Source: Deuterostichococcus epilithicus
Lineage: Eukaryota; Chlorophyta; Trebouxiophyceae; Prasiolales; Stichococcaceae
DNA length: 64,000 nt
NCBI GenBank assembly: GCA_033439295.1
Contig: JAVTLE010000023.1
Location: 2,640,530 to 2,704,529, forward strand
Direction of reading: 5' to 3'
Shown here: in pieces, positions 47,701 through 60,500 of the stretch
How the letters are laid out: the number at the start of each line of letters is the position of its first letter
How positions within the stretch are numbered: the first letter of the stretch is position 1
Notes under the pieces: model-generated
The model's database searches: none
What the model was told of the DNA's origin: nothing
What the model saw: only the letters and a program-made list of their open reading frames with translations
Position numbers and translations under genes: made by a program

Positions 47701-49342
47701 CCAATCATGGAGGACGTGAGACGCACGCTTTCCCAAGTGGTTTTGTCTCCCACGACTGTGCGGGGTCAGCCACACATTGCTCGCGTGTGCAGGCGGATGG
47801 TGGAGGCTTGCAACTGCTGGCTGACGCCGGCGAGCAGGTTGCTTATCAGTGGTCATAAAGGCAGTAGCAGCGGCGGCGGCGGCGGCACCAGAACATGCAA
47901 GGCCAGGTGTGATGGCTAGCTACAACCAACCAACAAAGCAGAGGTACCTTCATGAAGCCGCGCAGGTCACCGTTGGGCTGCGCCAGGCTGGCGACCTTGA
48001 CGCCGGCCGCCCATTCGCGCTCCATGTCGGAGATGAGCGCCGCGCTCTTGGCAGCCTTGAGCACGATGGGTGCGCGCCGGCCGTGGGAATCCACCAGCTC
48101 GTGAATGACGCCCTGCATCACCCAGGGGGCCGGCGTCGGGACAGACGGTGTGAGGGGTCGGTCAGAAATGGAGCAAGGCATGCGGGCATGCGGCATGCTG
48201 TCAATTCTGCTCGTCCACAGGCGGACTGCACGATGGAGAACCTACCTGGAAGCCCTGTCCGAGGACCCTGCCCACCGTCAGCCCCTCGATGAGATTAGTT
48301 CCCTCCTTGGCAGCCTGCAGAGGGCAGGCAACGGCTTCTAACTGCAGGAAGCACTGCACTGCAGGTAAAAGCTATGCGACCACTGCGCAGTGGTCGGTGC
48401 TGCGCAGATCATCACAGTTTCCTTCATCAATGGTTCATACTGTGCTCGTGCTGACATCTAACCGTCTTGAGAGTTTTCTTGTATCTTTGGCTCAGCGGCG
48501 CACCCAGCCATCGGGTACGTAGACGGAGTTTGCTGCCTTGTCGAGGGTGCCGATCATTCCTATATCATCCTTCAATTTCTGCAGCCACGACACGCGCATA
48601 TTGAGAGCGTGTTGCCGCACTGGCCGAACATGCGCCACCTGTTTGCTGCGCATGTGTATGATCAATAGCTCACCCTAGATGGCAGTCTCAGACCCGCCAT
48701 GCCTGACTTGACCTAAATTTGCGGTTGAAAATTGTTTCTACGACGACTGCAACGAGACACCTGCATCTCTGCAGCGAAGAAGGTGACTTTGCATGGGAAG
48801 TGCAGCACGACGTCCCCATCGAAAGCCCGATGTTTGAGCGCGGATCTTGGGTTTGGAGCTTCAAAAACTACCTTTGGTTGTCTCCAGGACACCGAGCTCA
48901 CGTTCCAAGCAGTGCAAGTCAGCCAGAAATTCAGATCCCGCGTGCAACGCTAGTGTGTTTTTACTGCGTGCCACACAATTGCCGGCGGCGAGCTTCAGTT
49001 GATCTCTGTCTCAATACAAACTGAGCAGCATGTTACTGGGTGTTGCGTTCGATTGCAGCACGAAGCGCGCTCCTCGCCCGAAGGACACGCGAAGATCCTC
49101 GGACAGGACCTGGCTTGCAGCCTCGACGATGAAATGAATCTAGCCTTCTTCGCTACATCCTCTTCTTCTCCGGCCTTCTTCTGTTGCGCAAATTCCTCTG
49201 TAGGCCTGCCTGTGAGCTTGGCACCACAGTCAACTCGACAGCGGTTGATCCCGACTTGGTTGTGCTCGCACCACGCATCTGCGGGCTGGATCGTGCGTGG
49301 TGTTCTGGGTGTTGGAGCTGTACGAGCCTTACGCCGGCTCAT
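44730..49342 (-). CDS. divergent protein kinase with long C-terminal region
   Basis: The kinase fold is readable across spliced exons. The probable start is at 49342 (MSRRKARTAPTPRTPRTIQP). The exon VVFEAPNPRSALKHRAFDGD ends FFAAEMQ and continues to KLKDDIGMIGTLDKAANSVY. The glycine loop is VGRVLGQGF (48240-48300). The ATP-anchoring Lys is probably that in PIVLKAAKSAALISDM. The hinge region is QVLERINGQSISKVISKRDF. The catalytic loop reads HYDLRCDNVM (Asp and Asn kept, HRD changed to HYD). A 20-residue acidic insert follows before FKIIDFGLTK (DFG near 46875). C-terminal exons give LKLQEHMQSGKVKDPNKLVG, DMSRLIYGRTWP, PEDVIADTMGGASHGSLPTR and NSGLRASEALCCAFFVDGLD, with stop at 44730. Catalytic residues are retained, so activity is plausible. 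I cannot assign it to a named kinase family; the N-terminal exon linkage is uncertain. Confidence 0.75.
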
Positions 49343-49586
49343 GAACACCCTGCAACCTGCCGGTGAGGCTTAGTTGCTTTCGAAGGCGCGTCTTGATGAT
49401 GTCCGTCTGCTGCCTTGCACATCACCACCTGCTGCCCGCCCACCCTTCATCTGCTTGCACAGGACTGCATGGGCAAGACGTAGCAGCATCCCAATGCTGC
49501 AATAGGCGGTGGCAGCTCCAGGCACATCGACCAGCAGCGGGCTTGTGGCCCGGAGCGCCCAGGTGTGACCATGCCGAGGGTGAAAC
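49343..49586. promoter_or_regulatory. divergent promoter region, kinase / DUF1997 gene
   Basis: Only about 245 bases separate the two likely start codons. No clear core motif is visible. Confidence 0.4.
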
Positions 49587-51213
49587 ATGCACATGGATTC
49601 CCGCATTGAGGATCTGCAGCGAGGTCGCACCAGGCTGTCGTGTGTTTCCCCGCTCACTCGGCGTCGTGACTCGTGCAGGCTGTGGTGCCGTCGTTCATAT
49701 CCAGTGCAGCCTTGGGAACAGCGCCTCAGGCGACACCGCAGCAGTAGCGCGGTGAGGACAGCAGCCGTGCAGCAGCCAGACTACAGTTTGGACCCGCCGG
49801 TGACGCGCGAGCAGCTGAAAGACCCAGCGCACATTGGCGCGGAGACAGCAGCAAGCACAGATGTGCAGGTGGGTGCTCGCTCCGGCGGAGAGGCGCTGCA
49901 GTGGTGCTGCAATGGTGCTTCTGGCTCGCGTTGCTCACTCGCGACCAGGCGCTCAGCGAACACTGGTCCAAGGCGGTCTGGACAAGGATGTGACAAGCTG
50001 CCGCTCCGGGCGCAGGATTGGGGAGGTGACACGGGGTTGGACGCGTACATGCGGCTACCGGTTGAGCAGTACTGGACACTTGACCCGGGCATGATCAAGC
50101 AGCTGGGCGGCAACTCCTTCGCGCTGCAAGTGCCGCGCATCCAGGTGATGCTGCGCTGTCTTTCTGTTCCCATCCTGCGCCATTCCCAGGCATCTGTTTG
50201 TGCCCTTGCTACCTTCCCTGCTACCATCAGCCCTGCTACCTTGTTTGAGGCTTAGCACGGCTTGAGGCAGGCTGAACACCACTGTGAGTGATCCATTTCA
50301 CGCTCCTGAGCAGGGCTGATGCGTAGCTGTCGCTGCTCGTGGCGCAGCTCTTCAACGTGTGGGTGGAGCCGCTGGTTCACGTGTCGGTCCGATTGGTGGA
50401 CAATGATACTGCGGTGTTGGTGAAGGCGGAGAACTGGGGTATCCGCGGCAGCGAGCTCATCGAGGGGCTGGGCCTGAACCGGCGATTCAGCCTGGCCTTT
50501 GCCGCCCGCCTGTCCTGGACCCCAGCGGCAGCAGCAAACGTCGGCGGCAGCCCGCAAGCCGGCAACGGCAACGGCGCAGCGGCGGCGGGCACAGGTGCAG
50601 GAGACTGTCCCTGCTAGACTGTCTCTGACGAGGGGGCTCTGCGGCTCTCAGAGCGGTATGAACGGGCTGCATATTGCTTTCGCAGAGGCAGGTAGGTGGT
50701 TGCCGTGGTCCAGACTGCAAGAGGAGGCTGGCCCAGGACTTGTTGTGCATGATCGTGAATGCTTTCGTGCATCGGGCCGTGCGCTGCAGGCAGGGTGCAT
50801 GGCACCTTGGACCTGGACGTCTGGTCCGAGGTCATCGGGCCGTTCCGGTTCCTGCCCCGCAGCGTGCTGGAGGGCACCGGCAATGCCGTCCTCAACACTC
50901 TCATCTCCGGCCTGCTGCCGCCCTTTCTGAAGCGGTGGGATCATGCGGGATGCTGGATCCTGGGACTGGAATCCTTTCCTCACGATTGCACAGCCACTAG
51001 AGGCCAGATCTGCAGACTTGCGCCTGAAAGCATTCACCTGATGTCTCATGCAAAGTGTCCGCCCCTTACCATACGGGCATCCCGTGATGCAGGCTGTCGG
51101 CTGATTATGAAAAGTGGGCAACAACACCAGAGTACCGTACGAGGCGAGAGCAGCAGGCCACAGCCGATCACGGAAAGTCTCCCTATCGTCAGAGCAGCAG
51201 AGACATGCAGTAG
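49587..51213 (+). CDS. DUF1997 family protein, probably plastid
   Basis: DUF1997 is found in cyanobacteria and plastid-bearing eukaryotes; its function is not established. The open frame from 49587 starts with an Arg/Ser-rich segment typical of a plastid targeting peptide, then reaches DYSLDPPVTREQLKDPAHIG. Exon 2 encodes the conserved YMRLPVEQYWTLDPGMIKQL and NSFALQVPRIQ. Exon 3 gives LFNVWVEPLVHVSVRLVDND, NWGIRGSELIEGLGLNRRFS and the family phrase FAARLSW. Next is LDVWSEVIGPFRFLPRSVLE with GTGNAVLNTLISGLLPPFLK, then the last exon (from 51093) LSADYEKWATTPEYRTRREQ and stop at 51211-51213. The final junction keeps frame. The exact initiator Met (49587 or 49593) is uncertain. Confidence 0.87.
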
Positions 51214-52232
51214 TCTACAACAATCTGTGGGGTCCAGGCTGAATTTTGCTTTCTGCTTGTATCTGCTGCCTTGGTGGTGACCCAACGATATATTTTCAAC
51301 AGCGGAATCAGCTGGAAGCGTGTTTAAACTCGAAAAATGACCTGCATGGCGCTGCGGCGCTGTGCACCGGCATCAAAACGACTGCCGCCTGAAGCCATGC
51401 TGGCTGAGCCCAACAACCAGCAAAGTCGAGCCTGTTGCGGCCTCGCGACTGGAACCCTTCTCAGCAGGGCGGCGATGCACCCTCGACCGCTAAGGGGTCA
51501 CATGCGGCGGATTCTCTGGCGGGAAAATTTCTCTTCAATCCACATTACGCCACGACGAGTACTCATTCGGAGAACCACCGCTTCAGGGAATAGTCCGCTC
51601 GATTGTTTGCGCAGCTGGTCAATTGCTCAGATGTGGGCAGCACATAGCGCAGCCGTCAGATTATATATCGTAACTTGCGGCCGCTCGATGTTAAAACAAT
51701 CCTTTGTGGCTGAGGTCCCAATGTTTCACCTGACGGTGTGAAGGCCGAGATTGCTGCGGTGAATGAACCTTGACATCAGGGAGTCAAACTGAACGTTCCA
51801 GGCCTGTGATTAGTCGCTCGGCTAGGCGACGTACGTATGCGGAAGGTGTGTGGCTGTTAGCATGGCTGAGCAAGTCGGCATGCCTCTGCAGAGGCGGCCG
51901 CTTGTCCCCACAGATTGGCGGCAGCATGATTGGCTTTCGAGCCTGGGCATGATGCGAGAGAGAGGCTTACATCTTTTTTATGTTTCCAACCTCACTCGTT
52001 TTAGGGCGATGAGCCATAGGCTCATGACTCCGACACACGGGCCACACCACGCCAAAAATGAGCCAAACCTCGCAGAATTCAATTGGACAGTGACGACCCC
52101 AGTGAACTTTCGATGCACGCCGAGTTGATCTGCGACATGGCATCATTGCTGCAACGTTGAGCTGACGTGCATATAAGGCCGCCACCACGGCGCTGTCTCA
52201 CCGCACTAAGTCCTGCTTTGCATTAACGCCTG
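51214..52232. other. intergenic, about 1 kb, low GC
   Basis: This lies between the convergent ends of the DUF1997 gene and NAGS. The frame at 51337-51741 has no recognisable domain, no splice partners and lower GC than the genes, so I do not call it a gene. No repeat or RNA structure is evident. Confidence 0.5.
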
Positions 52233-55200
52233 TCACGCCGCCGACGCCAACTTATCGGTGCTCGTCACCTTGCGGCCGCATAGGACGGTTTTCACGAACA
52301 GCTTGGAGTTTCTTGTGGCGTCGATCTGCATTGCCACATGAGAAGGTTCAGACAGTTCGCGATGCAAATGCGCAACACTGCACAACACCCTTTGACGAGT
52401 CCAGGCGGCAGGGAGTTGAGCTGATGCTTGCACAGCCGTGCAGCCGTGACTCGCGTTGCATCGTACTCACCTTGGCGCGGCGGGATTCGGGCAGGAGGTT
52501 GCTCTCGTGCGCGGCGCCCGCTGGCTGGAAGCCGCGCTGTTCGAACCAGTCGGCTGTGCGGGTTGTGAGCAGCACCAGCCGCTCCATGCCGTCAGCCGCC
52601 GCATTCTTTTCTGCAGCACCAGCGTGAGGACATGCTGCTCAGCGGAGCCACAGAGGAGGTGTACACATCGATGCTTCGGCAATCGTGCCCGTCATCCATG
52701 CTGACAGCAAGCACCGAAAGCCTGTGGAAGGGGTGCTGCATCCTGACGATGCCCTGTGCCTTGACAAGACCGCCTTGCCATCAGTCGCAACACAGTGGCG
52801 TGTCTGGGAGCAGAGCTCCTCACCGAGGTAGTCGAGCAGGGTGTCACCGCGGCCGCTGCCCCGGTACGCTGGCGCCACGCAGAAGGCCGCGATTTCGGCG
52901 CTGCGGGCGCCGTCCGGCGCCTCGCCCAGCGGCGCCAGCAGCGCGCACCCCAGCAGCTGCGCCTGTGGCGCACAGCAACAGCCCGATGCTCTCGACTAGG
53001 AGCTGACAGTCTTTCGAAGTCACAGCATGACAGGCTGCGCTCTGTCGCAGACCGTGCAGTGCTATAAACAGGTTTGCTTCCCAGCAGAGGACTGGGTCTC
53101 GGGGGTCAGACTGCGATTCTCAATAACGCGGGTACATGAGGCTGTTTGGCGCAGTCCCCCGCACCTCCCGCTCGATGACAGTGTAGTGCGGCAGCTCTCC
53201 CTTGAGCTGCTCGCGTGAGCGCGGCTTCAGGATGCCCTTCTGCTCCAGGGGGGCCAGCAGCTCCGCTATACCCTCCAGGTCCTCCCTCCTCGCTGCCCGC
53301 ATGCCCTGCAGCAACAGCACTGCAAGTTGAATTGATGGAGACGCTTGACGAGCAATGCTGCCCGGCTTTGCTGCGTGCTTTACTGCCTGTTTGGCCTTCG
53401 AGAGACCGCCGAGGCCTTGGTCTTTGAGGTCGGGAGGAGTCACTTCACAGGCGTCTGCCGCTGAGTCTTCGGTGACGCTGCAGGAGCCAGGCAGGCCGCT
53501 GACGACAATGCCGGCAGCGGGCACCTGGCCATCGCAATGCGGGTCCGCGCTTTTCACGGAAGTTGTTTATTGACAGGTGGCGGGGTCCAGGGCACCTGGC
53601 CTAGGTCGCGGGCCGCATCGCCAACGCGATGGACGCATGGCGGGCTGGGCGCAGGCTGCCATACTGGCTGGACATATGCCCTCGGCATTCTAGAAGATCA
53701 TGCGAGAGGATCGAGAAAGCATTGCAGTCGCTTTGGCGGCAAAACCATGGCGCGACCTCACAGCAGCGCAGGCAACAGCAATGGGATGCTTGCAAGGGGG
53801 TGAGGTGCCGAACGGGAGCCAACAACCCATCCCCATGATCCTATCGGGAGTTCCCCCTGCCGTATCGAGGGTATCCCTGCTTTCTAAGCGAGCTGCTGCT
53901 GCCCGTTTTGAGGGCACCTGGTAGAAGTCGGAGGAAATCATGGCGGCATTGTGCGCCCCCTCCGGGCTGTACAGCTCCAGCAGCAGGCCGCCGTCTACCG
54001 AGGCATCCACCAGGTGCGCCCGCCGCACCTGAGGCGGCGAGCGATGCGCCCGTCAGCACGGGAGCGAGACAGTCGGGCCGGTCGGGAACTGCCTGCAGTC
54101 TTACGGCAGCTGTGGCACGGGAAGGTCTGGAGCAGTTACAGGCAGCGCAGCAGCCAATGATCTGGCGGTGTTCAGGCCCTGCAACCAACCGTGGTGGGTT
54201 GTCGGTTGTCCTTGCGCCGCTACTGTGTTGACGGGCAGTCAGCTAATGTTGAAACTGCCTGGACGTTGCTCACCCCGGCGCCGCAGGCGGCACACGCGGT
54301 GCACAGCGCCATGGGCAGCCCCAGCGCCTGCCACCGGTCAAAGTCCAAGTCCCCGCCCCCGCGGCCGCCCTCCGCCGCCGCCGTCGCCGCATCGCCGGGC
54401 TGTGGCCCGCTGCCCGCTGCATCTGCACACGCAGGGACACAATGGGCGACACATCCTCAGTAGATGACCGAATGGACGGCCTATGAGCCAGCGGTCACAC
54501 TGCTCGTCTGGTGCCCTCGCCACCCTGGCTTGCAGCCACGCTGCTACGGCGCGCACCGCAGACAGTTTTCGTCACCTTTTCAAGCACGTGACGGCGTGCC
54601 GCTGCTCGACGCACCTGCGGGCTGCCGGGACGCGGCAAGGGAGTTGAGCAGCCGCTGAGCCTCCGAAAGCGGCGTCCAGGATGCCAACTGCATGTCCACC
54701 TGCGTCCAAGCGACCGACTGCCTGACTTGCCATCTGCTGAACGGAGTTGGGATTTGCAACAGGCCTCACAACCAGGGGCTTGGCATGAGGAACGGGCGAC
54801 AGGGTGACAATCTGTCGCCAGCCTGGAATGCTGAGAGAATGAAGTCTGTTGGGCCAGCGTGTGCTAGTGTGAGACGTCTCTGTGGCCCACCTGGAACTCA
54901 GGGAGGGTAACGCAGATGACTTTGTCAGCGCCCAGGTCGACAGCGGCGCGCGTCGCCACCGTCCAGATGTCGCAGTTCAGGACCTCGCCTGCGAAGCAGA
55001 GTTACACCACATTTGGCCGCCGCAAAGCCTCAAGACGAAGGTGGCTTGGTCACCCAGTCACTGGATCGCTCGACTCCCTGGCCTGGTGGTGACGTAGACA
55101 CCGGTCCCAGGGACTCGACGACCCCAAGCTGGGACACAGGATTCGTGAGGGGCTCACCTGCAGCCGAGTAGCCCAAGTTGCTGAGCAGCACCATGTAGCC

Positions 55201-56917
55201 TGCTTCCAGCTGCCTGTTCACCGACGTCACCTCGATGTGGCGCACCTGCGCTGGCGGCAGTCCCTTACGAGTTCGAAGAAGCCATGCATCCTGTCAGAAC
55301 GCCATCCTCAAGCCCTTCAGTCAGGACCTCACATCGTCGGGATGTAGGCAGCTTCTGCAAGACTTTTGCAAGTACTTTCTGGCGCAGTGTGCAACACACC
55401 ATGCCCGTGTAGCCGAGGTCTACGCCGTCCACAACGCCCTTCCTTTTTGCGGCCACATAGTTGCCGCTGACCGTCTGCACCGGCGGCGTGTAGTGGGCTT
55501 GGCTGCCATGCATGTGCCGCCGCACCATTGGCACCGCCGGCCCCTGCGCTCAAACTCCATCGTCAACAACACTACATGGATATTGGTTCCCCTCCTTCGC
55601 GCAGACCCGCCATCCTGACATGTGCCCTTGGTTGCAAGCTCCGGTTGCAGTGTTTCGCAGTGTTGCACTGATATCCTGTGTATGAAGTGTGCACCTTGCT
55701 GAGGCGGGCTTCGAACTGCATGCGCGCAGCTCCGGCGGCCTGCACCGCGGCCTGCATCGTGGCACCGTCCGTCACGCGCTGGCCGCCCACGTAGCGCACC
55801 TGCCATTTGGAAACCCAGCTTGGTGGCAGGTGGCAGCAGACTGTGCTTTACGAAGAGACTGCTCACTCAAAGACACTGACGCTGCCAGCTGAGGTTCGCA
55901 AGGTGCATATATGATCGTGCGAAAGCGGTCATTTATTTTGCGGGGTCCAGCAAGGTACAGTTTTCAACCACCGTCAGCCTAGTGCACACCTTGCCGCCAG
56001 CCGCGCGTACTGTACGGTCGATGCCCTGCTTTGCGCCCAGCACAACCACCAGTCTCACGCCCAGCACTGCGCGCTTGCAGAGACGTGTGTCAGTGGCGAG
56101 CGGCGACCATGTTGTTGTTGCGACATTGTTGAGACAGAGACGCAGACGGCAGCGAACCTGATGGTAATGTCTGCGGACGTGACAGCGCTGCACAGCGTAA
56201 ACACGCAAACATGCGGCTGTTTGGGGTAATGCAGCAGGATCAGTCACCGTGAAGGAGCGAGATGTCCTCCAGCATCGGGTTGAGGATGTCCCTCCGCTCC
56301 AGCACCTGCGCAGTGCGGCACCAGCACATCACAGACAAGGCGCAGCGTGCCTGAATCGAGCTGCTGCAACACACAGGACTTGCATAGATTTGTTTACGCA
56401 TCAGCAGCTTGCCTCGCCTCTGCGATATGGCGGATAGGTTGGACTCAGAGGCTGCATGCTGAGCAGCGCTCACCTCGCCGGGGATGACAAGCACAAAGGT
56501 GCGGCCGCGGTGCCCCTCGATGTATGGCGAAGCATTTCGCAGGTGGCTGACAAACTCCTCCAGATTGTTGAGCCCTGGCACCATCAGCTGGCTGCCGTCC
56601 GGATGCACGCCTGGAGTGCCCTTTGCAGGGGCGGCGGGCCTGCCGCTGTCGCCGTTCAGCCGGTGCTCGTGCGTGAGCGGCGGCAGGCCATTGCCGGGCG
56701 CCTCACGCACCGGCGTGCTGCCGTGGCCCGGCTGGCCAATGCGGTCCTGCGTTGCGGTGGACTGCCTGGTGGCGGCTGCGGCCGGCGACGGTGAGTGCCA
56801 CAGCTGCGAGGGCGCCGCCGGTTTCCGCTGCCACCGCACATGTGACCGCATGCATGTGGTCGGCACCTTTGCCGCCGCGGGCTGCCTTGTTGGGTGCAGT
56901 GATGCTGGATGCTGCAT
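52233..56917 (-). CDS. NAGS: amino-acid N-acetyltransferase (N-acetylglutamate synthase), plastid
   Basis: The enzyme acetylates glutamate from acetyl-CoA, the committing step of arginine synthesis. The long first exon (from ATG 56917) encodes a putative plastid targeting peptide, then NLEEFVSHLRNASPYIEGHR and GRTFVLVIPGEV, the start of the amino-acid kinase (AAK) domain. Further exons give LERRDILNPMLEDISLLH, VRLVVVLGAKQGIDRTVRAA, MRYVGGQRVTDGATMQAAVQ, GAARMQFEARLSK, VSGNYVAAKRKGVVDGVDLG and EVTSVNRQLEAGYMVLLSNL. The C-terminal GNAT domain follows: GARSAEIAAFCVAPAYRGSG (acetyl-CoA loop) and RLVLLTTRTADWFEQRGF, then RRAK joined to IDATRNSKLFVKTVL and stop at 52233. The AAK+GNAT order matches plant NAGS. 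It is head to head with the ODR4-like gene, and its pathway partner NAGK lies at 27144-29933. Confidence 0.93.
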
Positions 56918-57511
56918 CTGGAGTTCTGCGCTGCCGCTCGATCGCCACGCAGTCGTCCAGGCACGGTAGGGTTGCGCAGATCACGTGCGGTGAACAGAAG
57001 CTCCGGCAGATGCAGCAAACCTGTCTTCTGATGGTACCAAAGCTTGCCGGAAGGAAGATCCAAAGCTGTCAGGCGCGCTGCAGACCAAAATAGCTGCTGA
57101 CATCTAGCAACTAGTTCCTCGCGTCAGAAGCTACTCGCGCGCATGTTGACAGAGATCGCCGCGCCTGGCGGTTGTGGGGTTGAAATATGAATGTAGCCCG
57201 ATTCGGCCGACCTGTGCCTACGAACTGAAGCGTTGCTGCCGGACGCCGCTGGTCAAAACAAGCCTGGTTCACGTGCTTGATGCTGAGCTGGCGCGGGACC
57301 GAGATCTGAGATGTCATGTGCGGCAAGCATATTGTCGCACAAGTGGCTAGCGTAGGGCTGATTCTGAGTGAGACTGCATAACCCGTTGAAGGCATCAGAT
57401 ACTACTCACCCTGTGATCGCAGCGTCACGGTTTTCGCAGCGTTTCGGGCAGCGCACGTGCACGTCGAATATAGAACCACCCGAAGGAAGCGTCAACCAGG
57501 TCTGGCGTCTG
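56918..57511. promoter_or_regulatory. divergent promoter region, NAGS / ODR4-like
   Basis: Nearly 600 bases lie between divergent start codons. No exon was identified, although a 5' UTR or short upstream exon for either gene is possible. Confidence 0.45.
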
Positions 57512-60500
57512 ATGGTGCGACAGTGCCAGGCTGAGCAGGGCATATCATCGTATGCAGGCTCCGTGCTTCAGCAGCGCACCACTCTCGAGGTAAGGCGCTG
57601 CTACTGGCTCGGCGCCACTGTCAGGCCGAACGGCACTCTCGGCACCTGAGCATCTGAAGCATACGTTCGCAGGTGGGGCTGCTGGTCGGCAGAATTGGAC
57701 CGGCACGCGACTACCTCTTGTTCCTCGTGAAAACGCCGCAGCAGGTGCGGCAGCGGCGTTCAGGCGACATGACGGCTGCATGCTAGCACTGCTGCAATCG
57801 GCATGGTCACACACGACGGCACATAGAACTTGTGCGCGCCTCACGCTCCAGGACGGTACGGATGCAGTCAAGCTCAAGGGTGGCAAGACCGGCGGCGGCG
57901 GCGGCAAAGGCGCAGCTCTGAGCCCCGATGTGCAACTGGATACCGAGTGGATTGCGGAGCATGCAGCGCAAGTGACTCGCATGCTACCCGGAGGTGAGAG
58001 GCAGCCCTCCTCATCCCGGGTAGCACATGTCGCATGGCGTCTTGACACTGCGGACCGCAAGAGACGTATCAGCATGACCCAACCAAAGGCCAAAATGGGA
58101 GCTCATACAGAAGCTTGCTGTGTCAGCAGGACCTCTTCCACATTGGCATGCTACAGCAGGCACTGGTTCTCTAGGGACAGGCAACTGCTCATCCTGGTAA
58201 CCTCCACACCCATACACATGGCCGCTGTGCACTGCAGGTATCGCAGTTGTGGGCGCATACCTGGTAGCGGGCGAGAAGGCCTTCCAGGCGGCCATCCCGC
58301 AATTGTGCGGCCTGGCCAAAGCCTTGCGCGCAGAGGCCGGCGACGACAGCCTGCTGCTGCACATCGACGCCGGCACTGGCAAGGTGAGCATGCCTGTGAT
58401 GAGGCGTGTGCATAGTGCCGCCTGGCATCTGCAATGAACCAATCACAGAGGCCCTTCGCATTCCGTTCGACTGCCTGTGCTTGCTTTCACTCGGGGCTGC
58501 TGCCTGTATGAGGTTGCATCCCTGAAATTGTCCACTTCCAAACCAAACTCTCCTCTCGCCCCGCAGACAACACTGAAGGAGTATGCTGGAGGCACGGCCG
58601 CCGGCGCGGCAGGCCTGAAGCCGGTGGAACTGCGCTTCACGTCGGTGCTGCCCGGCTTCCAGACGCTGCGCTGCAGCCTGGACGTCGACCTCACAGCACC
58701 CGTGCCCAGCGTGCGTAGGCCCTGCCGCATTTCATCCGCGTCTCTGGAATCGGTCAAGTGATGCTCTTGGGATCACGGCGCCCGTCGCCAGCATGCGTTG
58801 CTCCTGTTGCCATTCGTTCACCTCAATGCCTGTGAGGACCGCTTCCAGCGATGATCTCGGCACAGCTGCCAGCAGACCCGGCCCTTTGCAGGATGCTCGA
58901 ACCCCGTGAAATGCTTGGACATGTGCAGCCATTGAACTGTCGACTTTTCCTTGATGTGGTTCCTACGATCGTTCAGCTTGGCAAAACATTGGTCCCGACC
59001 GCGGTGCTGTGCAGCCTATGCAGATAGCTTGTCAGTGTAATCAGCGCGAGCATAACTTTGGCATACGGCACTCTCGCAGGGCAATGCGGTGCTCTGCAGC
59101 CGCTTCAGGTCGCTGGTCGAGCAGGAGTCTGCACGCATCGAGGGCGCGTTTGCGCTGTTTGAGGGGCGGCCCGTCGACGGCGGTGTGCCACTGTCCGAGG
59201 TGCTGCCGGGGGACGCCAGCCATGACACCCCGGAAGTCTTTGAGCTGCTGTGCCCACCAGCATGCGCCGCCGCCGGCGCCACGGGTGAGCTTTGTTGCGA
59301 CTTCACGGAAGCAGGGACTGCTCCGCAAAGAACGCCTGGTCGCAGAGAGGCGGAAGCATGTGGAGCAGGCTGTCGACCAGCCACCTGAAGAGCTGCTGCT
59401 ACCGCTGGAGCCGACTGCAGATGAGCTGTCCTGTACATGCACCACGCGGCGGTGCCCGATGCAACTTTCCAGGCGCTGCATGACGATCCCGCCCGTGGCG
59501 CCGCAGCCTCGCGCCAGATAATGGTGGGCCGCATGCGCATCGCCGGGCGGCTGGAGGGCTTTGCTTTCGTGCCGCGCCGCGAGCCGGTCGCCGCCGCCAT
59601 GGCGGCGCTGCGCGCGGACCTGATGACCAGCCTGCGCGCCCGGCTAGACGTGCGGTTTCGAGGGCCTTGCGCATTCATGCCCGGACTGCGTCAACGCTGG
59701 CAATGCTGCACTATGTGCTTGTGCACATTCCGTGACCAGCGTGTTGTCGTCAAACCAGCAGCGATGCTCGATGTGGAGGCGTGCCATGCCGGCGGCAGAG
59801 AACTCGCCCGTTGCCTGCTCTGCGTTCATGTTATGCGAGCCTCGCCGTTTGCCTCCTGGCCAGGCTCCAGGAACGCCATGTCGAGAGGTCCGTCTTGTGT
59901 GCACCTGGTGGTTACATGCTGCAGTCGGTGGAGGAGGACGCCGATGCGCTGGCGGCCGAGCAGTCCCTGGAGACGCACCCGCTGCTGGGCAAACCGACCG
60001 CCATTGCGGTGGTGGCGCCCGTGCTGCCCGCCCGCATCTTCCTGCCCACGGAGGTGCGTGCAGGACCCTTCTGTGATATCCTCTTGTCACTCTTGACATG
60101 TGAGGTCACCTGCTCGCGAGGTGTTGGATGAGCGGTTCAGAAGGCAACCCCCTTGTACATGGCACCGCGATACGCTGCCAGCTGCTGGCGGGCCTGGCGC
60201 TCAGCGTGGCACCGCCGCTCAGCGTGGCACCGCGCGAGATGGGGACATGGAAGCGAAGCCACAACTCTCCGGCGCGAAGGCTGGTGTTCCTCTCTGCCGC
60301 GCCGCACGGCGCCAGCGCCCCTCCCTGCTGCACCAAATGCAAAGCAAATGCAAAAGCGAAATGCAAGCCGACTTCAATGCCCCCATCCCGCAGGCGGGCG
60401 TGCCGGTGTGCGAGTACCAGCTGGAAGCGGACAGCCTGGCGGACGTCATCACCCGCGCCCGGGAGCTGCTGGGCAGCCGCCTGGTCGCGGAAGGTGCGTC

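Noticed and set aside
51337-51741. 134-codon open frame between DUF1997 and NAGS
   Set aside because: No domain, no splice partners, and low GC compared with all recognised exons.
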